The notes: generated by a model from the sequence alone, not told the origin. Positions 1 through 8,726 are shown, counted from the stretch's first letter. The stretch: DNA of 11,935 nucleotides from an uncultured Oscillochloris sp. (GCA_903877945.1 CAIRFY010000678.1:1-11935); one strand, 5' to 3'. Numbers and translations are program-made.

Positions 1-81
1 AATCCACAATCCACAATCCACAATCCACAATCCACAATCCACAATCCACAATCCACAATCCACAATCCACAATCCACAATC
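1..81. repeat. Heptanucleotide tandem array (unit AATCCAC)
   Basis: The 7-bp unit AATCCAC is repeated head to tail about 11.6 times without a mismatch, from the first base of the window to position 81, so it may extend further left. It ends three bases before the GGAGG ribosome-binding site of purN, so it occupies the place of the gene's promoter or 5' leader. No spacers are present, so it is not a CRISPR array. The perfect identity of the copies suggests recent slippage expansion. Confidence 0.97.
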
Positions 82-83
82 GT

Positions 84-88
84 GGAGG
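84..88 (+). promoter_or_regulatory. Ribosome-binding site of purN (decides the start)
   Basis: GGAGG at 84-88 is followed by a 5-nt spacer and then GTG at 94-96. The longer reading starts at GTG 82, overlaps this motif and has only the tandem array upstream, so the start at 94 is preferred. Starting there gives an N-terminus of MYTVAVLISGSGSN, the usual spacing for PurN. Confidence 0.75.
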
Positions 89-93
89 CCACT

Positions 94-729
94 GTGTACA
101 CCGTCGCAGTCCTGATCAGCGGCTCCGGTAGTAACCTTCAGGCGCTCTTTGATGCGCAGGACGCCGGGGGGCTCGGCGGTGCCGAAGTGAGTCTGGTCAT
201 CAGCGACCGGGGTGATGCCTACGGGCTTCAGCGGGCGCTGTCGCGGGGCGTGGCCGCCGCGCACGTCCCGCTTCCCGCCGCACCCAGCGGATCGGCCCGC
301 CATGCCGCCCGCGCCGCATGGGAGCAACGCCTCGCCCGCGTCGTCGCTGCCTTCACGCCCGACCTGGTGGTACTCGCCGGGTTCATGCGGATTCTCTCAC
401 CGGATTTTCTGCAACACTTCTCCAACCGCGTGATCAACCTGCATCCCGCGCTGCTCCCCGCCGACGGCGGCGATACGGTGGTGACGAGTTCTGGCCTGAT
501 CATCCCGGCCCTGCGCGGTGCCCACGTCGTGACTGACGCCATGCGCCTCGGCATGCCTGTCACCGGCTGTACCATCCACCGCGTCACCCCCCGCGTCGAT
601 GACGGCCCCATCCTGGCGAGCGCCGAGATCCCCGTTCTCCCCGACGACGATGATGCCAGCCTCCACGAGCGGATCAAGGCCCACGAGCGGCGTATGATCG
701 TCCAGGTCGTGCGCGATCTGGCGACCTGA
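94..729 (+). CDS. purN: Phosphoribosylglycinamide formyltransferase PurN
   Basis: This is the cytoplasmic enzyme that transfers the formyl group of 10-formyltetrahydrofolate to glycinamide ribonucleotide (GAR), the third step of de novo purine synthesis. Numbered from GTG 94 (211 aa), the GAR phosphate-binding loop GSGSN is at residues 10-14. The catalytic trio of the family is present: N115 and H117 in NLHPALLP, and D169 in the VDDGPI motif. Between LLP and the next helix (residues about 123-147) there are roughly a dozen more residues than in the Escherichia coli enzyme. I believe this is a lineage-typical insert, but that is from memory. The start at 94 is chosen over GTG 82 because of the GGAGG at 84-88. 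The gene stands alone: a 7-bp tandem array lies upstream and a terminator hairpin follows at 758-790. Family assignment is very secure. Confidence 0.96.
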   Translation: MYTVAVLISGSGSNLQALFDAQDAGGLGGAEVSLVISDRGDAYGLQRALSRGVAAAHVPLPAAPSGSARHAARAAWEQRLARVVAAFTPDLVVLAGFMRILSPDFLQHFSNRVINLHPALLPADGGDTVVTSSGLIIPALRGAHVVTDAMRLGMPVTGCTIHRVTPRVDDGPILASAEIPVLPDDDDASLHERIKAHERRMIVQVVRDLAT

Positions 730-734
730 TTCCT

Positions 735-856
735 CATGGATCGCCCTCACCCCTCAGCCCCCTCTCCCTGAACGGGAGAGGGGGATTTTTCCGCACTAGG
801 AAGGGATATACTCCCCTCTCCCCGGGGGGAGAGGGGCTGGGGGTGAGGGGGCGAGA

Positions 857-861
<5 letters not shown>
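735..861. repeat. GC-rich palindromic intergenic element (copies 1 and 2, compound)
   Basis: The whole gap between convergent purN and the ABC gene is one imperfect inverted repeat. A CCCTCACCCC..CCCCTCTCCC arm at 744-768 pairs with GGGAGAGGGGCTGGGGGTGAGGG at 827-849. The symmetry extends outward to CATG/CATG at 735-738 and 858-861. Inside are two further short hairpins (758-784 and 813-836). The same consensus recurs at 4825-4887, 5526-5579 and, as a half copy, at 11851-11878. The stop codon of the ABC gene (857-859) lies in the right arm. Confidence 0.8.
758..790 (+). terminator. Intrinsic terminator downstream of purN
   Basis: A perfect 11-bp stem, CCCCCTCTCCC (758-768) with GGGAGAGGGGG (774-784), encloses a 5-nt loop and is followed by ATTTTT (785-790). 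It starts 28 bases after the purN stop and is oriented correctly for the plus strand. It is built from one half of the larger palindromic element. Confidence 0.75.
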
Positions 862-2758
<1,897 letters not shown>

Positions 2759-2780
2759 AGGGGTGTCCTTATCTCCGTCG

Positions 2781-2809
2781 GGGCGCAGCAGCGCCGCGCT
2801 ACTGCGCCC
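2781..2809. repeat. Near-perfect palindrome in the ABC intercistronic gap
   Basis: GGGCGCAGCAGCGC (2781-2794) pairs with GCGCTACTGCGCCC (2796-2809), with one mismatch in 14. On the minus strand it sits about 15 nt upstream of the ribosome-binding site of the second exporter gene. It lacks a T-run, so it looks like an mRNA-processing or stability hairpin rather than a terminator. That role is inference. Confidence 0.6.
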
Positions 2810-2850
2810 TTAGGGATGGTTCAATCCAGCGTGACAGTTCAGCGATGAAA

Positions 2851-2902
2851 CGATGACGCGGTGAGGCGTTCCGTATCGCCTCATCGCCTCATCGCCTCAT
2901 CG
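2851..2902. repeat. Octamer tandem repeat (CGCCTCAT) forming a hairpin
   Basis: CGCCTCAT occurs three times in tandem from 2877 to 2900. The first two copies (2877-2894) are the inverted complement of 2851-2868 (16 of 18 positions), with an 8-nt loop, so the segment can fold. It lies in the 196-bp gap between the two exporter genes. The core CGATGAGGCG (the complement of the repeat) reappears at 11919-11928 at the end of the window, so the motif is dispersed. I see nothing else in the 2759-2954 gap except the palindrome at 2781-2809. Confidence 0.75.
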
Positions 2903-2954
2903 CAAGACGGTAAAGCTGAATGTACCCATTTTGAAACATGCCTTACAGCCCATA

Positions 2955-4769
2955 TCACGCGGCCTTCGGCTCGACATCGCCGATCAGTTGCGAGTGGTAG
3001 ATCTCAGCGTAGATCGGGCTCTCCTCCAGCAACTCCTCGTGGGTGCCACGGGCCACCACCTGGCCCTTGTCGAGTACCAGGATCTGGTCGGCGTTGAGTA
3101 CGGTGCTGATGCGCTGAGCGATCACGAAGCTGGTGCGCCCCTGCATCAGACGGTCGAGAGCCTGCTGAATGTGGTACTCGGTCTGGAGATCCACGCTGCT
3201 GGTGCTGTCATCGAGGATGAGCAGGCGCGGGCTGAGCAGCAGGGCGCGGGCGATGGCGATGCGCTGCTTCTGGCCGCCCGAGAGGGTGGTGCCGCGCTCG
3301 CCGACCTTGGTGTTGTAACCGTCGGGGAAGCCCAGGATAAAGTCGTGGGCCGAGGCGGCCTGAGCCGCCGCGACCACCTGATCGTCGCTGGCGTCGGAGC
3401 GTCCGAAGGCGATGTTGTCACGGATGCTGCCGCTAAACAGGTTCGTCTCCTGAAGCACAATCCCGATCTGCGAGCGCAGGCTGTCAATGGTTACATCGCG
3501 CACATCATGACCGTCGATCAGGATCGCGCCCTCGACCGCATCATAGAAGCGCGGCAACAGGTTGATGATCGTGGTCTTGCCGCTACCCGTGGCCCCCAGC
3601 AGCGCGACCGTCTGCCCCGGCTCGGCCACAAAGCTGACATCCTTGAGTACCGGGTCGCTGCTGCCGAAGTAGCGAAAGGTGACTCGGCGGAACTCAACGC
3701 GACCGGTGATCTGCGGCAAACTCTTAGCGTCGGGGCTGTCGCTGATCTCGTTTTTGGCGTCAAGCACCTCAAAGACCCGCTTAGCTGACGCGGCGGCCTG
3801 GGCCATCATCGCGACGATGAAGCCGAGTTGGCCGAGCGGAAAGAAGATGTAGACCAGGTAGAGGCTAAACTTCTGGTACTCGCCCAGGTTGAGCGTGCCG
3901 CCCAAGATCTGTGCGCCGCCGAAGTAGAGGATGGCGGCCTGGCCGATCTGGGCCACCAGAAAGATCACCGGGAAGAGGAAAGAGAAAATCCGGTTGATCA
4001 GGAGTTGCTGCGCCATGAGATCAGTCGCCGTAGCGTCAAAGCGCCCCTTCTCGTAAGGCTCGCGGGCAAACGCCTTGACCACCTTAACCCCGGCCAAGTT
4101 CTCCTGGAGTACCGTGTTCAGGGCCGACAGCCGCACCTGGACGGTCATAAAGAGCGGCTGGCTGATCTTACCGAAGCCCATAAACAGCCCCAGGGCAATT
4201 GGCAGCAGCGGCAGCACCACCAAGGTCAGCCGCCAGTTGGTGAAGGCGAGCACCAGTAGCGCACCGATCAGCAGCATAAAAGACTGCGCGGTCAGCACGA
4301 GACCCTGAGCCACAAAGGTGCGCAGCCGCTCCACATCGTCAGTGGCGCGGATCATAAGCTGCCCGGTCTGGGTCTGGTCGTAGTAGCTAAACGAGAGCCG
4401 CTGGATCTTCGAGAAGATCGCATTGCGCATGTCGAAGGCCACGTCCTGCGAGGTTTTCTCCGACATAAACGCCTGGACAAACGAGAAGATGCCGCGCATA
4501 ATCGCGAAGGCGACGATCAGCAGGGCGGCATTGATCACCAGGGACTCGGCATGTGCGAGGTCGGCCCCAGGGACGAAGCCCCGCGATGCCGCGTCGATCA
4601 TGTTCTGCACCAGTTGCGGGACGGCCATCTGGGCCAGGGTGGCTACGGCCAAGGCACCGTAGGTAATAGCCACATTGCGGCGGTGCATCCCGAGGTAGCC
4701 GATGGCCCGCCCAAGGGCACCCGGCTGGCGCGGGCTGCGGTGTACGCCGGAGTTTATCTGTGCTTGCAA
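2955..4769 (-). CDS. ABC exporter, degenerate-site subunit of a heterodimer (TM287-like)
   Basis: This is a half-size ABC exporter of 604 aa with six membrane helices in about residues 30-325 and a C-terminal ATPase domain. Walker A is GATGSGKT (392-399), the Q-loop glutamine is Q440 and the signature is a canonical LSGGQ (496-500). Two catalytic positions are altered: Walker B ends LILDD, so the catalytic glutamate is D521, and the switch histidine is Q552 (IAQRIST). Such changes mark the subunit carrying the non-hydrolysing site in heterodimeric exporters (TM287, LmrC, BmrC type). It should pair with the 633-aa product downstream, which has the intact Glu and His. The start is TTG at 4769-4767, supported by AAGGAG with an 8-nt spacer; no ATG fits near it. 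It is first in a two-gene minus-strand operon. No strong promoter is apparent in the 200-bp gap to the divergent phosphatase gene. Substrate unknown. Confidence 0.94.
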   Translation of the reverse strand: MQAQINSGVHRSPRQPGALGRAIGYLGMHRRNVAITYGALAVATLAQMAVPQLVQNMIDAASRGFVPGADLAHAESLVINAALLIVAFAIMRGIFSFVQAFMSEKTSQDVAFDMRNAIFSKIQRLSFSYYDQTQTGQLMIRATDDVERLRTFVAQGLVLTAQSFMLLIGALLVLAFTNWRLTLVVLPLLPIALGLFMGFGKISQPLFMTVQVRLSALNTVLQENLAGVKVVKAFAREPYEKGRFDATATDLMAQQLLINRIFSFLFPVIFLVAQIGQAAILYFGGAQILGGTLNLGEYQKFSLYLVYIFFPLGQLGFIVAMMAQAAASAKRVFEVLDAKNEISDSPDAKSLPQITGRVEFRRVTFRYFGSSDPVLKDVSFVAEPGQTVALLGATGSGKTTIINLLPRFYDAVEGAILIDGHDVRDVTIDSLRSQIGIVLQETNLFSGSIRDNIAFGRSDASDDQVVAAAQAASAHDFILGFPDGYNTKVGERGTTLSGGQKQRIAIARALLLSPRLLILDDSTSSVDLQTEYHIQQALDRLMQGRTSFVIAQRISTVLNADQILVLDKGQVVARGTHEELLEESPIYAEIYHSQLIGDVEPKAA

Positions 4770-4777
4770 GAAGTTGA

Positions 4778-4783
4778 CTCCTT
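4778..4783 (-). promoter_or_regulatory. Ribosome-binding site supporting a TTG start
   Basis: On the minus strand AAGGAG lies 8 nt before TTG 4769. It is the only good Shine-Dalgarno in the area and sets the rare start codon of the first exporter subunit. Confidence 0.75.
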
Positions 4784-4824
4784 AAAGGCGTGTTTCAGAT
4801 CGGGTGATTTCAGCTTGATCGTCG

Positions 4825-4887
4825 GATGTCCCTCACCCCCCAGCCCCCTCTCCCCGTGAGGGAGAGGGGCAGGGGGTGAGGGCCATC
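4825..4887. repeat. GC-rich palindromic intergenic element (copy 3)
   Basis: This inverted repeat begins GGATGTCCCTCACC and ends with its near complement GGTGAGGGCCATCC. The inner stem is CCCCTCTCCC (4845-4854) with GGGAGAGGGG (4860-4869) around a 5-nt loop. It belongs to the same family as the elements at 735-861 and 5526-5579. It sits between the divergent exporter and phosphatase genes, so here it cannot serve simply as a shared 3' terminator. TTGATCGT occurs on both sides (4815-4822 and 4900-4907), offset by 2 and 12 bases from the ends; this may be chance. Confidence 0.8.
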
Positions 4888-4930
4888 CAACACAACCTTT
4901 TGATCGTACCACTATTATGGAGACCCATCG

Positions 4931-4939
4931 TGCTAAAAT
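4931..4939 (+). promoter_or_regulatory. Candidate extended -10 promoter for the phosphatase-like gene
   Basis: TGCTAAAAT contains the TGn extension plus a -10 box TAAAAT (5 of 6 to consensus), 35 bases before the ATG at 4975. No convincing -35 box is visible at the right distance, as allowed for extended -10 promoters. TATTAT at 4913-4918 is an alternative -10. Confidence 0.4.
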
Positions 4940-4974
4940 GACGGCGGTCGTCACCGAGATCAGCGAGGGAACAC

Positions 4975-5436
4975 ATGAGCGCGGGGATACATGAGCGACT
5001 CCCACGGACGGTGCTGATGGTCTGCACCGGAAACTACTACCGCAGCCGCTACGCCGAGCTGCTGTTTAACGCCTTGGCCCCTGCCAACCTCGGCTGGCGG
5101 GCCGACTCGCGAGGTTTTGCGCCCACGCCCTGGAACGTCGGGTCAATCGCCTCGGTGGTGCTGGATCGCCTCGCCGCTGCCGGGTTCGCCCCGCCCGCCG
5201 CGCCGCGCGCACCCCTCCGGCTCACCCTAGCCGACATTGAGTCCGCTGACATGCTGATCGCCCTCGACGAGAAGGAGCATCGGCCCTACGTCGCGGGTCT
5301 CGGCCAACCCTGGGCCAGTCGCTTTCGCCTCTGGGTGGTGCCCGACCTGCACGAGTGGCCGGTTGAGCGCGCCCTATCCGCCATCGATCACGAGGTGCGC
5401 GCTCTGATCGCCGAGATCTCCTCTGCTGACCACTAA
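4975..5436 (+). CDS. Low-molecular-weight protein-tyrosine-phosphatase-like protein
   Basis: This is a cytoplasmic 153-aa protein of the LMW-PTP / arsenate-reductase-like fold. The phosphate-binding loop near the N-terminus, VLMVCTGNYYRSRYAE, keeps the C-x5-R-S core (nucleophile C17, R23, S24). The family form CxGNxCRSP is altered: the second cysteine is Tyr22 and the proline is Arg25. The segment ADMLIALDEKE (91-101) matches the usual 'AD.i..M....' strand of the family. The late general acid 'DP' appears as P-D (D124 in VVPDLHE), so the acid may be kept in a shifted form. Known members dephosphorylate tyrosine-phosphorylated proteins or reduce arsenate. Lack of the second Cys argues against a redox mechanism using that pair. 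ATG 4975 has GAGGG 5 nt upstream. It is a single gene, divergent from the exporter, with no ars genes nearby. Family call good, exact substrate unknown. Confidence 0.85.
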   Translation: MSAGIHERLPRTVLMVCTGNYYRSRYAELLFNALAPANLGWRADSRGFAPTPWNVGSIASVVLDRLAAAGFAPPAAPRAPLRLTLADIESADMLIALDEKEHRPYVAGLGQPWASRFRLWVVPDLHEWPVERALSAIDHEVRALIAEISSADH

Positions 5437-5472
5437 TCTGCCCTTATAGCAATCCTAAATTAGTTATGAAAA

Positions 5473-5644
5473 GGAGTCGAACCTTTAGGCGGCCTTATCA
5501 GGGCATGAGCAAAGTCAGATCCGGCCCCCTCACCCCCTGCCCCTCTCCCTCACAGGGAGAGGGGGCTGGGGGGTGAGGGCTGTCCGGCGACCACACGACT
5601 TTGCACATGCCCTGGCGGCCTTATCCGGCTAAAGCCTTGACTCC
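5473..5644. mobile_element. Putative small non-autonomous element inserted in a hairpin loop
   Basis: Three nested layers fill this convergent gap. Outermost is an imperfect inverted repeat: 5473-5490 against 5627-5644, 14 of 18 positions. Next is a perfect 12-bp direct repeat, GGCGGCCTTATC, at 5488-5499 and 5614-5625. Inside it is a 16-bp inverted repeat (5501-5516 against 5597-5612, one mismatch) enclosing the GC-rich palindrome. A direct repeat immediately bounding terminal inverted repeats is the signature of transposition. Removing one copy plus the interior leaves a simple stem-loop. No coding capacity is present, so any transposase would have acted in trans. This is inference from structure alone. 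Confidence 0.5.
5526..5579. repeat. GC-rich palindromic intergenic element (copy 4)
   Basis: Arm CCCCTCACCCCCTGCCC..CCCT (5526-5550) and arm AGGGAGAGGGGGCTGGGGGGTGAGGG (given as positions 5554-5579) fold around a 3-nt loop. It lies between the convergent phosphatase and protease genes and could stop transcription from both sides, although no T-run follows. It forms the core of the larger nested structure at 5473-5644. Confidence 0.85.
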
Positions 5645-5677
5645 ACACAACAACCCCAAGAGGATTGCGATACCTGT

Positions 5678-8600
5678 CTACTGGCGAACCGTCACGTTGG
5701 TGTACGCATCATAGAGGTTGCCGTCCATGTCCTCGGCCTGCACGCCGAGGACGTAGCTACCGGCGGGCGCGGGCAGTTCCTCCATGGTGAACGGCTGGTC
5801 GCCGAAGGTGAGGGTGTCGCCCGCCTCGGTGACGTACTCCTTAACGCCGCCGCTATTGCTGTGCAGCCGGATGCGCTGATTCGTGACGGTGAAGGTGTCG
5901 CCGGGCTGAGGGGTGATCACACGCGGGGCGCTGGCCTGACCCTGGCTGCTGAATCCCAGCACCTTGATTAGCGCGTTGTCCTTGAAGAAGAGCTGCGCCT
6001 GACGGGAGCCGCCATCCACAAAGGTGTAGTTGCCATGCACCACATAGGTGGCGCTGTCGTTGGCGGCCCCGTAGTCCGATGGCGCGAAGAGCGCGAACTT
6101 TGTCGTCGTCCCGTCGCTGATCCCAAAGCGCACCGGCGTCCAGTCATACTCAAGGGTCACGGGCCGATCCGCGCCCCAGTCGGGGTAGAAGATCCCGTTC
6201 TCCTTGCGCGACTGCCCAGCATCCACGTAGTCGATGTCAGCCACCAGAACGCTGTCGTCGTCGGGGTTGTAGAAACCAGTGAAGAAATAGATAAAGCTGA
6301 TCTGGTCGCCGTCCACGCTCGTTTTCACCGTGACCGTGCCATTTTGGGCGATTTTCTTGGCCGAGAGCTTCAGTTTGGCCACGCTGAGCGGGCTGGCGCC
6401 GGGGGCGAGGATCGCCAGCGTATTGCCCGTCGGCGCGGTCGTATCCAGGGCCACGCCGTAGTAGTAGAAGTTGAGGTAGTTCTCCCAGGCGGCCTGGTCG
6501 GCAAAGCGGTTCGCCACCTGCGCGTAGACCTTCCGGCCCGCGTCGGCGGACTTGTAGAGCTTCGAGGTGGGGAAGTAGATCGAGAGGCCAGTGGCCCCGG
6601 AGCGCTCGTCGCCGTGCTTCTCGGCAATCACGGCCCGCTTGAGGGCGGCCAGCAGGGCGTCGGCGGCCTTGTCGATGCCCTTGGTGTTGCTCTTCTTGCG
6701 AACAAGCGTGGCGAAACTACCAATGTCGATGTAGGGCGACGGGCCATCGTCGAAGGTATTTTCGAAGCGCTGGGCGTAGGTGCGCGCCGAGGCCACCGTC
6801 TTCTTGTTCAGCTTGCTCAGAGCAACGCTGAAATCATCCAGGGCGGCGAGCAGTTCGGGTAGGGCGGCGGTATCGTAGGCACTCAAGGTGACATCGTGGC
6901 TCATGTCGGTGGCCACTGCCCGCGCACTGCGCGTCTTGGTCGTGTCGAAGGTCTCCTTCACAAACTCAGCCCGCGCCGCATCATCAACAATCCGCTGATC
7001 CTGGTCAATATAGCTGTCCACAATCGCCTTGCTCAGCGCGGCGCCGTCCATCGCCGGGTTCGCGACGAGCTTCCCGAGGAATCCGGCGTAGGCCCAGCCC
7101 AGGGCTGGCTCCACCTCCTCAGAGGCGACCACATAGCGCGTATGGGGAGCGACGGCGGTAAGCACCTCGATCTGGCCCATCAGACAGGCGTCGAAGCCGA
7201 TCAGGTCAAAGGACGTGATGCCCGTGTCGGTACGGATCGTACCGAGAGCCGCGTCGATCTCGTCGAGCAGCAACAAGTCGCCGTTGGAGGTAAGGCCAAG
7301 GCCATCGGGGCCGGGCTTTGTTTGGGATCCGTCGCTCCAGCCGCCAGGCCAGCCCATGCCGTGGTCAGAAAGAATGAGCGCATGGTGGGCGGCGGGGTAC
7401 GTGGTGATCGCCCACTCAGCGAAATCCACCAGGGTCTGCCCGTCGGCCATATTCACCTCGCCAAGGTCGGACACCACCTCAGAATTTAGCTTCTTCAGGT
7501 CGTCGTCCTTGGTGATGTGCAGGCGGCGCGCACCCGTCCAGTTGCCATCGCCGCGAAACGCGCCCTTGTAGCGGTCAACCTGAGCAACAATCGTCACCTT
7601 ATCCGACGAGCCGACCCGCTCGGCCTCATTGACATCGGTGAACATATCCTGCTCAAGCACCTGGTCGTCGGCGTCCTCGTAGAGCATGATCAGCCAGGTA
7701 TCATCGGCGGATGCGGGCGCGGTCGTAGGTTTGGCTATGGCGGTAGGTTTGGTGAGAGCGGTGGGTTTGATCAGAGCGGTGGGTTTGGTCGCAGCGGGCC
7801 GGGGCGCAGGCGTATCGGCGGCCTTGGAGCAGGCTGCGAGGGCAAGCGGAAGGACGAGCATGACAAGTAGCGTGCGCGGGCGCAGCCATGCTGGCGTGTG
7901 AATATGTCCACGGCGCAGGGCGATGCGCAGCAGCAGCAGGCTGGTCAGGATTGTTGCGATCAGCGCCACCAGCCCGGCCTCCGGCCCAAACGCGCCGCCA
8001 GTCCACAGATCCGGCCCGGCGGTGGTCGAAACCAGGATTCGACTCGTGTCGATCCCCGACACCGGTGCCCCGAAGATCGGCCCCTGGAAGAAGTTCCACG
8101 CCCAGTGGATACCCACCGCCACCCAGATAGTGCGCGTGGCCAAGTAGGCGCAACTCAGCAGCGTGCCAGCGCCGATGGTGATTGCGAGGCACGACCAGAT
8201 CGTGGCCGACGGGTTGGCGAGGTGCGCAGCCCCGAACAGCACGCCGCCGATCACGAGAGACGCCCAAGAGCCAAGAACGCCCTCAATCTGCCGGAAGAGT
8301 ACCCCGCGAAAAAGTAGCTCCTCGAACAGTCCCACTACCAGAAACAGGAGCAGGCTTTCGGTGAGCAAGAGCGGGTTGATCTCCACCCGATCCACGCGGT
8401 ACCAGCCAGCCAGAGATAGCACCGCGAAGATTGCGACCATCAGGCCAACACCGATCAGGAAGCCTCGGCCCAGATCGGGGAGAGCGTTGCGTGGAGCAAT
8501 TCCGCCCTCAGCAAGCGGGACAGCCTCGATTGCCTGTTCAAGCAGGAGCATCACGCCGACGGCCAGCAGGGCACCAACCCCGCGTGAGAGGATCATCCCC

Positions 8601-8719
8601 GAGAACGATCCGGTAAGGATGTCAAGGATGGCGATGACGACCAGTGTGGCGAACGCCAGCACAAAGCCTATGATCATGCGGACGAAAGGCAGCCGTACAA
8701 TGTGGAGGAAGGTTGACAT
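5678..8719 (-). CDS. CPBP membrane protease fused to a lipobox-bearing clostripain (C11) peptidase
   Basis: A 1013-aa chimera (numbered from ATG 8719). Residues 1-265 form a multi-helix CPBP/CAAX-type protease with its three motifs: EELLFR (E133, E134, R138), FGAAH (H166) and HWAWN (H205, N209). Residues 270-297 form a second signal-like segment: basic RR..RPR, a hydrophobic stretch, then a lipobox LAAC with C297. A Lys-Pro-Thr-Ala-rich linker follows (about 311-336). Residues 341-755 are a clostripain-like C11 cysteine peptidase: H453 in SDHG and C512 in FDACLMG are the catalytic dyad. A beta-rich tail (about 760-1013) is unassigned. The basic residues before the second hydrophobic segment suggest that the C11 part faces outside. 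CPBP enzymes cleave within membranes; C11 enzymes cut after Arg or Lys. ATG 8719 has GAGGAG at 7 nt; TTG 8722 is too close to it. The reading frame is uninterrupted and no internal ribosome-binding site precedes the lipobox, so I take the fusion as real. It is monocistronic. Confidence 0.9.
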   Translation of the reverse strand: MSTFLHIVRLPFVRMIIGFVLAFATLVVIAILDILTGSFSGMILSRGVGALLAVGVMLLLEQAIEAVPLAEGGIAPRNALPDLGRGFLIGVGLMVAIFAVLSLAGWYRVDRVEINPLLLTESLLLFLVVGLFEELLFRGVLFRQIEGVLGSWASLVIGGVLFGAAHLANPSATIWSCLAITIGAGTLLSCAYLATRTIWVAVGIHWAWNFFQGPIFGAPVSGIDTSRILVSTTAGPDLWTGGAFGPEAGLVALIATILTSLLLLRIALRRGHIHTPAWLRPRTLLVMLVLPLALAACSKAADTPAPRPAATKPTALIKPTALTKPTAIAKPTTAPASADDTWLIMLYEDADDQVLEQDMFTDVNEAERVGSSDKVTIVAQVDRYKGAFRGDGNWTGARRLHITKDDDLKKLNSEVVSDLGEVNMADGQTLVDFAEWAITTYPAAHHALILSDHGMGWPGGWSDGSQTKPGPDGLGLTSNGDLLLLDEIDAALGTIRTDTGITSFDLIGFDACLMGQIEVLTAVAPHTRYVVASEEVEPALGWAYAGFLGKLVANPAMDGAALSKAIVDSYIDQDQRIVDDAARAEFVKETFDTTKTRSARAVATDMSHDVTLSAYDTAALPELLAALDDFSVALSKLNKKTVASARTYAQRFENTFDDGPSPYIDIGSFATLVRKKSNTKGIDKAADALLAALKRAVIAEKHGDERSGATGLSIYFPTSKLYKSADAGRKVYAQVANRFADQAAWENYLNFYYYGVALDTTAPTGNTLAILAPGASPLSVAKLKLSAKKIAQNGTVTVKTSVDGDQISFIYFFTGFYNPDDDSVLVADIDYVDAGQSRKENGIFYPDWGADRPVTLEYDWTPVRFGISDGTTTKFALFAPSDYGAANDSATYVVHGNYTFVDGGSRQAQLFFKDNALIKVLGFSSQGQASAPRVITPQPGDTFTVTNQRIRLHSNSGGVKEYVTEAGDTLTFGDQPFTMEELPAPAGSYVLGVQAEDMDGNLYDAYTNVTVRQ
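7724..7795. repeat. 18-bp minisatellite encoding the Lys-Pro-Thr-Ala linker
   Basis: Four tandem 18-bp units (starting near 7724, 7742, 7760 and 7778) share a GGTNGGTTTG core. On the minus strand they encode a six-residue repeat of the KPTALx type, forming the flexible linker just after the lipobox cysteine in the double protease. The unit is a multiple of three, so copy-number change would lengthen or shorten the tether without a frameshift. Confidence 0.85.
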
Positions 8720-8726
8720 CAAGACG

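Noticed and set aside
1..81. CRISPR array
   Set aside because: The unit is only 7 bp and there are no spacers; it is a simple tandem repeat.
228..737. Minus-strand open frame across purN
   Set aside because: Arg/Ser-rich antisense shadow of a gene with intact catalytic motifs.
2931..3788. A 285-codon plus-strand open frame opposite the ATPase domain of the first exporter subunit
   Set aside because: It lies wholly antisense to a strongly conserved gene, has low-complexity Ala/Asp/Val-rich content, and reflects GC-biased codon positions; no domain is recognisable.
4815..4907. TTGATCGT repeats as a target-site duplication around palindrome copy 3
   Set aside because: The two copies are 2 and 12 bases away from the ends of the inverted repeat, so they do not abut the element; chance is as likely.
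4754..5005. Short minus-strand genes in the gap between the exporter and the phosphatase gene
   Set aside because: They run through the GC-rich palindrome and encode Pro/Ser-rich low-complexity peptides with no plausible start signal.
6035..6862. A 275-codon plus-strand open frame inside the C11 peptidase gene
   Set aside because: Antisense shadow of a well-supported gene, with no motif and no convincing ribosome-binding site.
5678..7857. A separate lipoprotein gene starting at the Met just before the lipobox
   Set aside because: No Shine-Dalgarno precedes that ATG, and the peptide would lack the basic residues needed at the start of a signal peptide; the continuous fusion reading is better supported.
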